Part shown: positions 21,893-32,776 of the stretch, piece by piece | How the letters are laid out: every line of letters begins with the position of its first letter | How positions within the stretch are numbered: the first letter of the stretch is position 1 | Assembly: GCA_964020975.1 (NCBI GenBank) | Contig: OZ026629.1 | Coordinates: 52,034,231-52,098,230, forward strand | Reading direction: 5' to 3' | DNA length: 64,000 nucleotides | Source: Hermodice carunculata | Lineage: Eukaryota; Annelida; Polychaeta; Eunicida; Amphinomidae | Notes under the pieces: model-generated | Databases searched by the model: none | What the model saw: the letters and a program-made list of their open reading frames with translations, nothing else | Told to the model about the DNA's origin: nothing | Made by a program: the position numbers and the translations under genes

Positions 21893-23370
21893 CCTTGGCA
21901 CCCAAATTTGTTCGGGGAGTTTTAAATCAGACACTGTTATTCTGAAAACCACCAAACTTGCCATGGTGACTGACCTACCAGTGAAATTGTGCACCTGGTT
22001 TGGGCGTAGTCATGGTGTGTAAAATTATGTAAATTAGGGCAATTAAAATTTTAAAAGCTCCATATCTTCCAAACTACAGCAGATGGACACAAAAATTTCA
22101 ATGCATATGTAAGATTTGGGACACCTGCCAATATGATAGACAGTAAGTAAAAGTTGTGGAATTTTAAATTGTGCTAATTAGGGGCATTGAAAAACACAAA
22201 AGTTGAATATCTCCAAAACTATTACAGATAGAGATGCCATTCCAACTTCAATTTATGGGCTTGTGACATAGCCGTGTCCAATGACCTATGAACCAAAGTT
22301 GTAGAATTTTAATTTATGTAAATTAGGTGAATGTGCGAAATTTCAATGTTGAATAGCTTAAAAACTATTATGGATAGAGGTGTCATTCCGACTTTTTATG
22401 GGTTTGTGACGTAGCTGCATCCGACGAAGTGTGAACCAAAATTGTAGAATTTAGATTTATGCAAAATTAGGTGAATATGCAAATTTAAATCTTGAATAGC
22501 TTCCAAACTGTTATAAATAGAGATGTCATTCCAACTTCAATTTGTAGGTTTGTGATATAGCCACATCCAATGGCCCAAAATTTTGAAATTGTAATTAATG
22601 CAAATTAAGTGAGTACACAAAATTCAAATCTTGAACAACTTTTAAACTATCATACATAGAGGTACCATTTCAGTCCAATTTGTAGGTTTGTGACATAGCT
22701 GTATCTAATGAACTATGAACCAAGTTGCAGAATTGTAGTTTATGCAAATTAAGTGAATATTCAAAATTTAAATCTTGAATAGCTTCCAAACTGTTATAAA
22801 TAGAGATGTCATTCCAACTTCAATTTGTAGGTTTGTGATATAGCCACATCCAATGACCCAAAATTTTGAAATTGTAATTAATGCAAATTAAGTGAGTACA
22901 CAAAATTCAAATCTTGAACAACTTTTAAACTATCATACATAGAAGTACCATTTCAGTCCAATTTGTAGGTTTGTGACATAGCTGTATCTAATGAACTATG
23001 AACCAAGTTGCAGAATTGTAGTTTATGCAAATTAAGTGAATATTCAAAATTTAAATCTTGAATAGCTTCAAAACTATTATAGATAGGGGTGCCATTTCAG
23101 CTTCACTTTAAAGTTCTGTGACATAGGTGCATCCAATGAACCATTAACTAAAGTTGTATGATTTTGATCTATGCAAATAAAGCAAATACACAAAAATCTA
23201 AATCTTGAAAAAATTAAAAACCATTACATATTGTGGTATCATTCAAACTTCAGTTTATAAGTGTGTGACATGGCCACATCCAATGGACCAACAATCAAAG
23301 TTTTAGTATTTTAATGTATGGAAATTAGGCAAATACACAAAATTTAGATTATGTTGAACAATGGCAAAGT
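21893..23370 (-). repeat. ~141-bp monomer array in reverse orientation, with conserved end module
   Basis: The end module at 21893-21970, read on the minus strand, contains CATGGCAAGTTTGG, AACAGTGTCTGA and ACAAATTTGGG before the GAAA tract, matching 17.25-17.34 kb. About nine monomers of 141-145 bp follow, with starts near 22207, 22352, 22494, 22635, 22777, 22918, 23060 and 23203. Two monomers form a 283-bp higher-order unit that is nearly identical at 22491-22773 and 22774-23056. Confidence 0.88.
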
Positions 23371-23419
23371 GTAATATTTCAAACTGTTTTGAAAGTACCC
23401 AGACTGCTGTAAAGCAATT

Positions 23420-23590
23420 CTTCTTCTTCTTCTTCTTCTTCTTCTTCTTCTTCTTCTTCTTCTTCTTCTTCTTCTTCTCCTCCTCCTCCTTCTCCTCCTC
23501 CTCCTCCTCCTCCTCCTCCTCCTCCTCCTCCTCCTCCTCCTCCTCCTCCTCCTCCTCCTCCTCCTCCTCCTCCTCCTCCTCCTCCTCCTC
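23420..23590. repeat. (TTC)n-(TCC)n microsatellite
   Basis: About 60 bp of TTC followed by about 110 bp of TCC. Strict pyrimidine strand; borders the ~141-bp array on its right, as TTTC does on its left. Confidence 0.97.
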
Positions 23591-23880
23591 GTTGTTCTTG
23601 TTGTGGTCTACATTACTTGGGAAAACTCTGTATGTCAAAATTTCGTGTTAAATAATGCGAGGGCTCCAGGTATGGTTTGTGAATGTTTGGTCGGGTAGAA
23701 TAAAAAAATCTAATTTATCAACAAATTGTTCTGAGAGTATTTGCTAGTTACAGAGTCATAAAAACAACACTGAGATAAGTAGATTTTAATGTATGCCACA
23801 CACTGATTTCGGATGCCAAGCAGCCTACACAGATACTTATAATATGTTCATATTCATCATCGTCATTACAATCGCAAATG

Positions 23881-23926
<46 letters not shown>

Positions 23927-24700
23927 CTTTTATTTTGCTTTATTGTTTTATGAACTTGTCCTGTAAGGTGTCAAATGAATTTTGTATCTGCAAAAGAGAA
24001 TTTAAATTAGCCTCTGACTATTTTTGTAATCCTCATAAAAACATAAAATATATTAACAAGGCTGCACACATACAGCATAAGTAGAACACAGCTGTATTAC
24101 TATGAAGAATGATTAATCAGACAGGACAAATTTTGCCTCATATAATAAAAAACAAGTTTTGAAATAGAACCAAACAAAACATAAGTCTTTGGACAGGGCA
24201 TGATTCATTGATTCCGAACGTATTGAAACGATAAATCGTTGACTGTCATTGTTTAAAACCCATACATACTAGGAACTATTTTCTACCCTCATTGCTAAAA
24301 TGACTTTGAAAGTGATTTCACATTAGCTTTCTTGTTTTCGAAAGGTACTCATTTGAAAAAAAATTGTAATCTGTCCGGCAAAATAGTACATGTATGTATA
24401 AAAAGTAATCTGAACAGCTAAAACGAAGTTATTGAACATGGTAAAATTATATTAAATGACTCCACATCAGTAAGAGGAAAGTCGCCAATATCTATTCCTT
24501 CCAGATTCAGTGTTAGGAACATACTTTTATCTCAAGACATCCACAGTATTTCTAACATAGAAATTTGACAACCCCTCAGTATAGAGACAAAGCTGAGGCA
24601 TCAGTCGTACATGAACTTTACGAAGTATGGGCTGACCACAATAAACATTTTGTGCCGATTGCCTAATAAATTGTCACTTCATTTCATTTTTACATTTTAG
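23591..24700. other. Upstream region of the GT31 exon, with (TA)n
   Basis: (TA)n at 23881-23922. The upstream coding exon of the glycosyltransferase may lie here or further left, but I could not identify it. The segment ends in a clear acceptor, TACATTTTAG at 24691-24700. Confidence 0.45.
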
Positions 24701-25870
24701 GGACACCGAAGCCGATGGAACGATATTTGTTTCCTGTGTACCGTGACTATCATATTGTTTTTGTTCTCCATGTCACTGACTGGGAACAAGGATAAACATC
24801 CTATGAAGCCTAAGCACCAAGACACGCAAAAAGTTTCAAAGCAAACGAACGGAGGAAATAGTATTTCCATCGATAAATTGAAATTACAACACACATTTAG
24901 AACCAGTGGCATACCAAGAAAAGGGAAGAAACCTCTGGTTTCCATGAAAACTAAAGTTTCTGCGAAAAGCAAATTGCGTAGGACGAAGAATACTGACTCA
25001 ATTCAAAATTATGTATCCATGCCTCGTGTTCATTTCAGATATATTATCAATCAAAAAGATATTTGCAAGAAGGCGAAAAACTTATTACTTCTTATTTATG
25101 TGTTTTCTGCACCAGGCATGTCTCAAGAGAGAAATGTTATACGCAATACATGGGGCAATTACCATCTTGGCTCATTGAAAGGGACACGGCTGGTGTTTTT
25201 CTTAGGGAGGTCACTTAATTCTAAGATACAGAGTAACATCGCCAAAGAGAGTAAAAAGTACAAAGATATTGTGCAATTAGATCTCATCGATACCTACAAA
25301 AATGGAACATACAAAGGTTTCATGGCTTGGCAGTGGGTAAAAGAGGAATGCAGTACGTCCCAGTTTTTCCTCAAGGCCGACACGGATGCCTTCATCCATG
25401 TGCCCAATCTATTGCCTCTTCTAAGGAACGCTTACAAAAAGCAAAAGAAATTTATTGGCGGAAAACTCTTAAATAATCTTCGTGTAATACGTCCAGGTCA
25501 AAAAACGAGTGGCAAAGACAAGAGGAACCTAGTAGATAAAAAGGAATACCCATCCAATATCTTCCCACCGTATCTCCAGGGGTCAGCGTACGTTATGTCT
25601 CGTGAAGCATGGGCGGACTTATTCAAAGCTTCCGTGCGCGTACCGCTCTGGAGGATGGAGGATGTATACTTCACAGGAATACTGCCAGAAGCCATTAATA
25701 CAGTGCAGCACGTGCAGCTCAAACACTTGTGGGCAAATACAAAGGAAGAATTAAAAACAAAGTTGCAATCGAAGCCAAAGACGGCTGCGTTTGCTACCCT
25801 TAAATCCAGCCGTGATATCAAGGAGATGTGGACCATTGTCACAAAATCACTTTCGATGAAGAAATCATAG
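24701..25870 (+). CDS. Beta-1,3-glycosyltransferase, GT31 family, main coding exon
   Basis: Transfers Gal or GlcNAc in beta-1,3 linkage onto glycans in the Golgi (family knowledge; donor sugar not deducible). The acceptor TACATTTTAG precedes 24701 and an in-frame TAG lies in it, so this exon is spliced to an upstream one; otherwise translation would begin at ATG 24770 and lose the membrane anchor. Numbering from the exon start: basic HRSRWND at 2-8, a single transmembrane segment at ~9-26 (ICFLCTVTIILFLFSMSL), a stem to ~120, then the catalytic domain. Family motifs are RNVIRNTWG (144-152), FFLG (166-169), TYKNGTYKG with a glycosylation sequon at N201, KADTDAF (225-231), PPYLQGSAYVMS (289-300) and EDVYFTG (320-326). 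The metal-binding DxD reads DTD where the family usually has DDD. The exon gives 389 residues, a normal length. Single-exon catalytic domains are typical of B3GALT/B3GNT genes. The frame is intact. Confidence 0.92.
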   Translation, partial: GHRSRWNDICFLCTVTIILFLFSMSLTGNKDKHPMKPKHQDTQKVSKQTNGGNSISIDKLKLQHTFRTSGIPRKGKKPLVSMKTKVSAKSKLRRTKNTDSIQNYVSMPRVHFRYIINQKDICKKAKNLLLLIYVFSAPGMSQERNVIRNTWGNYHLGSLKGTRLVFFLGRSLNSKIQSNIAKESKKYKDIVQLDLIDTYKNGTYKGFMAWQWVKEECSTSQFFLKADTDAFIHVPNLLPLLRNAYKKQKKFIGGKLLNNLRVIRPGQKTSGKDKRNLVDKKEYPSNIFPPYLQGSAYVMSREAWADLFKASVRVPLWRMEDVYFTGILPEAINTVQHVQLKHLWANTKEELKTKLQSKPKTAAFATLKSSRDIKEMWTIVTKSLSMKKS

Positions 25871-26141
<271 letters not shown>

Positions 26142-26300
26142 TGCCACTGTGAATACCCACAGAGAAAAAGTGCACCATGAACACATTTAAACTCCTGACA
26201 TGTGGCTGTTCATGATACTCAAGTGAACATACCATGTAGAGTTGTTGAGTTTTTCAAATAATGTAAAAGCTCCTTGAATAACGTTATAAACTCAACTGTA

Positions 26301-26500
26301 NNNNNNNNNNNNNNNNNNNNNNNNNNNNNNNNNNNNNNNNNNNNNNNNNNNNNNNNNNNNNNNNNNNNNNNNNNNNNNNNNNNNNNNNNNNNNNNNNNNN
26401 NNNNNNNNNNNNNNNNNNNNNNNNNNNNNNNNNNNNNNNNNNNNNNNNNNNNNNNNNNNNNNNNNNNNNNNNNNNNNNNNNNNNNNNNNNNNNNNNNNNN
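26301..26500. other. Assembly gap of 200 Ns
   Basis: Exactly 200 N; the round number suggests a placeholder rather than a measured length. Confidence 0.99.
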
Positions 26501-26687
26501 GTTGATCATTTGCCTATGAAACAATACCATTTGCTCAAGTTGAGCTGATATTTGTACAAAACGTAGTAAACATCGTCCCTTAGCATTTGAGGAGGATGTC
26601 AATCAATTATGGCCAATCACATGAATAAAAGAGTTTCTAAAGTACGGAAAATATTTTAATCTACACACCTGTTTTTGTTGATCCTTA

Positions 26688-26772
26688 ATTAAGTTATATT
26701 CCCATTAAGACCACTCGTCAATTATGACCAGATTTTTCAGCCCCTTAGGTGGTCTTATTAGGGATATTCCAC

Positions 26773-26774
<2 letters not shown>
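26688..26774. mobile_element. Degenerate miniature inverted-repeat element
   Basis: Read on the minus strand the right end begins CAGTGGAATATCCCTAATAA and continues GACCACC. The left end carries ATATTCCCATTAAGACCAC. The CAGTGGAA start resembles mariner-type miniature elements such as that at 43.98 kb, but the left terminus is eroded and no TA duplication is clear. Confidence 0.5.

Positions 26775-26778
<4 letters not shown>

Positions 26779-26864
<86 letters not shown>
26779..26864. repeat. (TA)n microsatellite with CATA interruptions
   Basis: About 85 bp of TA directly next to the miniature element end. Confidence 0.96.
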
Positions 26865-26867
<3 letters not shown>

Positions 26868-28253
26868 GTATGTGTGTGCGTGCCTTAAAAGTATCTGACA
26901 GCAGACCACGCTGACAAAGTCATTTTGAAATATGAAAACAAAATAGCTACATTTACAATTTTATCTCTGCTTACATAGTACCTGGTAACTGCTTATATTA
27001 GAGAAAGAAGATTCGAGAATAACCCAAGCTTTTGCACAAAATGGAACCAAACGTAACATATTGGAAGCACGAAGGGACATTCATATGCCTGTTAATATGA
27101 ATTGAAATATTTCTTAAATTTTGCTCTCATTTATAAAGTTATACTGTTCCCAAAAGATTAATAAAATATGTTTAAGACAAAACAGATATGTATAAAGTCT
27201 TGCTCGAAGTGTACTTCCTTTCCTTATGTGGAGTAAGGTCGAGAGCACTCCTGGATATTGCATGTCGTTTACCGTAAGCCGACAATATACGTATAGTCTG
27301 ATGATGTTTGTTTTCTTACCATTGACTTAGTCAATGGAAGTGTCACGGGAACTGCCATTCTATTAGACAATTTCCTCAGGCAACTTCAAACATACATCTC
27401 TAAACAGGGGTGTTTCATGCTGATTACTGGAAGAGCAAAGGAAGCTCTTGGATGCAATATCTTTCAGATCACAGACGATGATGTATACAATCAGAGTTTG
27501 TTTCCGCAGCAAGGTTTGAATATCTATTTCCCCAGACACGCTGCTTCGACAACACCATGTACTTACATGTACCAGCTTAAGCCTGCGTGTACACTTGCGT
27601 AATGTTGGGTCCAGAACTCTTATCTTAAATTTTATGCGTCCCTTTGTCCAACATAGGATATATTTCTCATTTGGTCTGGGATGGTAAATGATCACCGTTA
27701 CTTGATGAATTAACTCTTTTCCATGGCTTCCTTGTGAAATCATTTGCAATTTTTATATCTCGTACATTGAATCTGAATTTAAGGGTGCATTTACGCGTGG
27801 GTCTACATTGTTGTGTTTCTGCATACAGTGATCCAGTAAATATGCGCATTAGAAACAGCAAAAATTAAAACACATTGGTTTTCGTTGCGGAACCATGCCA
27901 AATTTTTATTCACCTCCGTGTAATGGGAAAACCAATTCTGTTGCGGCTAAATTTTGACTGTAGCAGCATGTTAGCTATAATTGTTCTGTCTTTTTATGTA
28001 ATATAAGGTCTGTTCGCTCTAGTGCCAAACAAGGAATTAGAAATTTAAGAGGCAACTGTTTACTCATTGACACTCAAGGTCAGTTTAGGAGGCAAAGCCC
28101 TAGGGTATGAGATTTGCAAAGTCTGTCGGCCCTTGGTATGACTAGGGAGTCACTCTATCTTCACTTAAATTGTCGCCAACACACAAGCAGCCCTGCTTCA
28201 CACAAGTTGCTTTCTGGTGCCCTTTCAGATCTCTTTAAAATACAATTTTAAAT

Positions 28254-28256
<3 letters not shown>
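26865..28256. other. No gene recognised
   Basis: AT-rich. Overlapping open frames on both strands at 27.4-27.9 kb have no recognisable domain or splice pattern. Confidence 0.45.
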
Positions 28257-28304
<48 letters not shown>

Positions 28305-28329
28305 GTCGTCGTCGTCGTCGTCGTCATCA
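28257..28329. repeat. (ATC)n-(GTC)n microsatellite
   Basis: ATC run changing to GTC, about 70 bp. Confidence 0.96.
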
Positions 28330-31300
28330 TTACCAAACATTGATACAAATATACATCCGGGTTATTGATGATATTTAATGATAATATGTACACAGTAGGC
28401 AATAGAAGCTAGACCTGAACCGAGCAGACAATTCGTGCACACTGTTGTCAAATTTGAATTCTTTTCCATTACAAGAAGCAACCTATTTGAAGGATCTTTT
28501 GCAGAGCGGACGACACACCAGCTCGTGAATTGTATGCGCGTGTGATGGTGATTCTTGCCATTGAATACATACATCATTGTGCAAGGTGATAAACACTGGA
28601 ATGCAGCGCATGTACTAGCGGCTAACCCTCTGCCTCACCAGTCGACCTGTGTATGGATTCCATGTAAAATTAGCTTCATTGTGCGAGGGTCACGCATACG
28701 GTGGTTGGCTGGCTTAGTTCCAGGACATTTCCTGCAGCTCTATCCAACCATACAGTTATGTGAAGATACACCTGGTTCATGTTTCCATCTCCAACTTTTC
28801 CAGCATGATAGTTTAGAATTTGCTGTAATTTAGACTGTATAAATTAATTATTTGGTTTTAATCGATACACCTGGCAAAAAAACACTATCACAAGTTGTAT
28901 TTTTAAGCTAGGGTATCTATGATAACGCATTCTACTCGCGTGTAAAACGAAAAGTTGAATACAAAGGTAGGCCTATGTAATGTAACAAAAATAGACTCCT
29001 TACCTTTTTCGATTCAAGCAATATGTAAATTCAAAAGCGCGTACTTATTGATACATCAACAGTCACTACAAAGTTACAAAGGTTTACTGTTCCTTTGATC
29101 ACAGTATGTCAATAGAAAGATCGTTTGCGAAATTGGTATATTACCGTCTTTGTTCTTCATACTCAGTGTGGACCATACTTTATATGTAATTTTGAGGAGA
29201 CGTATGTTATTCGAGAACCGGTAAACATATTTTCTACAATAGAGATCAATAGTATCATCCGTTTGAATAAGTCTGTAGTGCAAAACTGAAAGAGTATTCA
29301 ATTACTCATTTTAATACTCTTCAGGATATTTGGATCAGCCAGTCGTTTGGTACCTGTTGTGCATGTACTTTTCAACGAAGGTGGCAGATTTTTAGGCTCG
29401 GGGAAAATTGCAAATTTGCCTAGTTCTCTGAATTTTTACTGGACTCTTTAACCCCAGCGTTAATTCATTATGTTACAAATGAGGAATACTTCCGATGAAT
29501 AAGTATAACTTTTTTTTTGAAGATACGAAATTACATGTGTTTGAATCACGCAGGGCATCGATTTTTTCACCAGCAGGTTGAGACCTTTCTTCCTTGGAGA
29601 CAGCGCAGTTCATGTTCTGTCAATATGCCCGTTGTCCAGGGAAATAGAAATTTGTCTGCAGGAAACATATGTTGTGCATCTGGTCATAGTTTTCTCATTT
29701 CTTTTGCAGCTCGAATACTGGACGGGTGTATATTTCCATCATGATGGAGAGTGTTCATCAATAAACGATCCGAGCGCCAACCAAGCATGATTGGTTTTGC
29801 TCGTCGACACCGGCTGTAATTAATCACAGTTGTGGTGGCACATTGAGGAAAACAAGCCGTTGTCATACTGTAATCTTTATTTTTTATATTCTTTATACGC
29901 ATAAACATGCTTCCCAACAAGTGGGGGTCTGATTAAACAGATTATCTCTCTTCTAAGATGGTATTATGGCAGTTGTCAGTCCAGTCAGACCACTTTGTAA
30001 TCAGAATATCCTGTTAGAATGTTATCCTTCTGGTAACACCAAAGACGTGTTTCTTGACCTTTCACTCAATTTTTAACCCTTTCGCTGCCGGAAGCGACTG
30101 CAGTTGAATTTACGTTTGTGATAGCTGATGCGACCAGATACAAGGTATGAAATCTATTATTACACATAAATCTAACTTGTTTGCCAGTTTATATCAGTCT
30201 CCGTCATTGATGTAGCATTAAAATGTCACATGACAAGTCAAATGGTGACCTCAAAGTTTCCTAATAACTATTGGCCTTTTCAAGATGGCAAGCCACACAA
30301 GCAGGCAGTCTGGACCACATGGAAAGGGCTTCAACACAATGGTATTGAACCCCTGAATTATTAAGAGAGCATTGCAGGGGCAGACACTTATAGGCACAGG
30401 GTAATGCATCTTAACAGTACCAATCCTTAAAGTATATTTGAGGTCAACTATAGCAACATTAACATAAAATGTAAAACTTTCTGATTAGTATGCCTGTCAA
30501 TATCGGTAAGGTATCAAGCATTTTTAACATGAAGATGTTAGAAACTTTTTACAGGCAAAACTAATTAGAAATTCATGCAGTATTTGTGTATTGACCATCA
30601 CACATGCATAGGTGTCAATTTGTTTCAGTCATGACAGACAATTCACTGATTAGGCAAGCTTTACTTCCCTTTTTTAGTCCTAAACTATTGTTATAAGTTC
30701 ATCATTTGTTGAAAGGTTTGATAAATAGTTTAGAGTCTATTTTCCTTCCATACTTAAACTTGTTCAGCTGAGATATTCATGTTATTTTACCATGTAGACC
30801 TTGCTCTGTGGCAAGTGCCTATGTTAAAACTATACAATCAAGGAGTCTTACCCCAGCAAGGGGGGCTTCTTTAGGCATTGGAGGTGAGAAAACTACTGGG
30901 CACAGTGCTCCACGTGTGTGGGAAAGTCTGCATTCCGTACTATTATTTTGTCAATTGTTACGAAAAGTATTTATGTTGATTGGATCATCTGTCTTAATAA
31001 CAATACTGACTACAAGCATATTTGTTTGCTGAGAAATATTAAATACAACGTGTGGTTACAGTAATGTATTTGTCAAGAATCAAAACAAGATGTAAAATGG
31101 ACCGACAGGTTTGTTTATGTGCTGGATAACTTGTAATTTATTTCTAACAACGTTCATATTGTGATATTGAAGACTGTATATATACACTGTTTGTCTAATA
31201 AAGAAAAAGTGAAAAATAAAATGTTGCCAATATGCGTCATGCATTCTTTGCTACTTAATTTGGAATTATAAATGCGTTTTTGAGTAATTAAAATATCAAA

Positions 31301-32735
31301 CTGACAAACAAAAGCAAGATGGCAGCCCCCCCCCCCGCCCCCGACCTATACCTACTATATGGAGAAAGTTTCTGTGGTCGGAAGACTCCTTGGTTGCGGG
31401 ATAGCTTCCCATACGCCAAATTAAGTCATTTTCTGTTAAAATTTCTCATCTGATATGACAACAGATGAAATAAAATCCATTTTTAACATACTAAAATTTT
31501 GAGGTTACTAAGAGGTACTTTTGTTGAAATATTTGAGTGCATTTGGTTCTTAATTTTCGAATATTGTCAGGTTTGGATGTTTTAGTTACAAGATTTCAGA
31601 TTAGTTTGTTACTTGTGTAACTGGTAAATATTTGCGTCTAAAACACGTGCTTGATTGTAAGCTACCTGTTTGTTGGGTGTGGTGCTGCGTCCCATCCATC
31701 GAGGAAAGTAGACATGTAACAAAATGAAACATAGTGAAACCATTAACCTTTTCCCAAAATCGGCCAAACAAGCCAGGATATAAATTGTCTGGGTTTTTTT
31801 CGCTTGAACTTCTTGTCACTGGAAAATATTTGTGATGAGATGTGTATGTTATGCCATTCATGATGGCACGCCCTAGCTTCCTTGGCCTGGCTGGGGCACA
31901 ATGCCCTCAAGCAGTACCATGGAAAGCTATTGACTCAGTCGTAGTCAATAGATTGATATGGATAGATAGATCAACTTTATTCTAGGATGGTACCATGTAT
32001 TGAAAGTACCCTGATAAGCAACAGTTTATCTTCCTCAGGGCCCTCCATAATAATTACCATGTCGATGACATACGCACAATGAATATGCATGAAAATGGTA
32101 TAGGTATAAGTATGTAAATTAAAAAACTGTATGAAATATTGTGAAAAGAAACAAAGAAACTATACTGAAAGCATCTTAACCTGTAAGTGTATTATAATAT
32201 AGATATTCAGAACTGATTATTTTTTAAAATGAAACATTTAAAATTAGACGTTTCTATAAATGGCACTAAATACATCGAGAAACACGAGTCAGTTGGGAGG
32301 ACAACGACCGCTGTCCACCAAGAAATCTTGCAAGTGAATGACAAACAAACAAACCGACAGGAAAAAAAAAAGAAAAGTTCCTGTCCTGTAAACCGGCTTT
32401 ATATAAGCGGATTTAAAAGCAGCATGAGTGGATTTGTCTTGACTGTCCTTTGGTACAAAATCAAATCATTTATTACCGGATAACGACAAGTGTTTTCGGT
32501 ATGCTGCTTTTTTGCATGGAGCACCTTGTCCATTTTCAGATGAAAGAGTGTTTCTACCATGTGCATCATCATGTACATATACAAACATTTCCCGCATAAT
32601 ATGTAGGAGTTTGTCGGTTTAAGCGTTTGCAAATCATAAGAGCTTTCCTATGACCAGGGAAGAGTTAATGTAAATCATCCATTCCTTCTGACTGATGTCA
32701 TGTAATATAACATAATAGAAAAGACCATCCATACA
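28330..32735. other. No gene recognised
   Basis: I read both strands and found no domain, LINE motif or strong repeat. Short open frames at 28.6, 29.6, 30.8 and 31.7 kb lack support. A G/C-rich run lies at 31329-31344. Confidence 0.45.
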
Positions 32736-32737
32736 CA

Positions 32738-32776
32738 GTGAAAGCAGGGAGGTGCTTCCCACCTCCCTGGTAAAAG
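32738..32776. mobile_element. Tiny hairpin insertion (25 bp) with near-exact 7-bp direct repeats
   Basis: Arms CAGGGAGGTG and CACCTCCCTG with a five-base loop at 32745-32769, flanked by GTGAAAG and GTAAAAG (six of seven match). Same architecture as the copies at 10.09 and 15.89 kb. Confidence 0.65.

Noticed and set aside
28257-28329. Tandem repeats considered as a CRISPR-like array
   Set aside because: Plain trinucleotide repeat in an animal-type genome; no spacer structure anywhere in the window.
30808-31032. Possible LINE C-terminus (SAPRVWESL)
   Set aside because: Only a very short resemblance to APRxWNSLP and no other LINE motif nearby.
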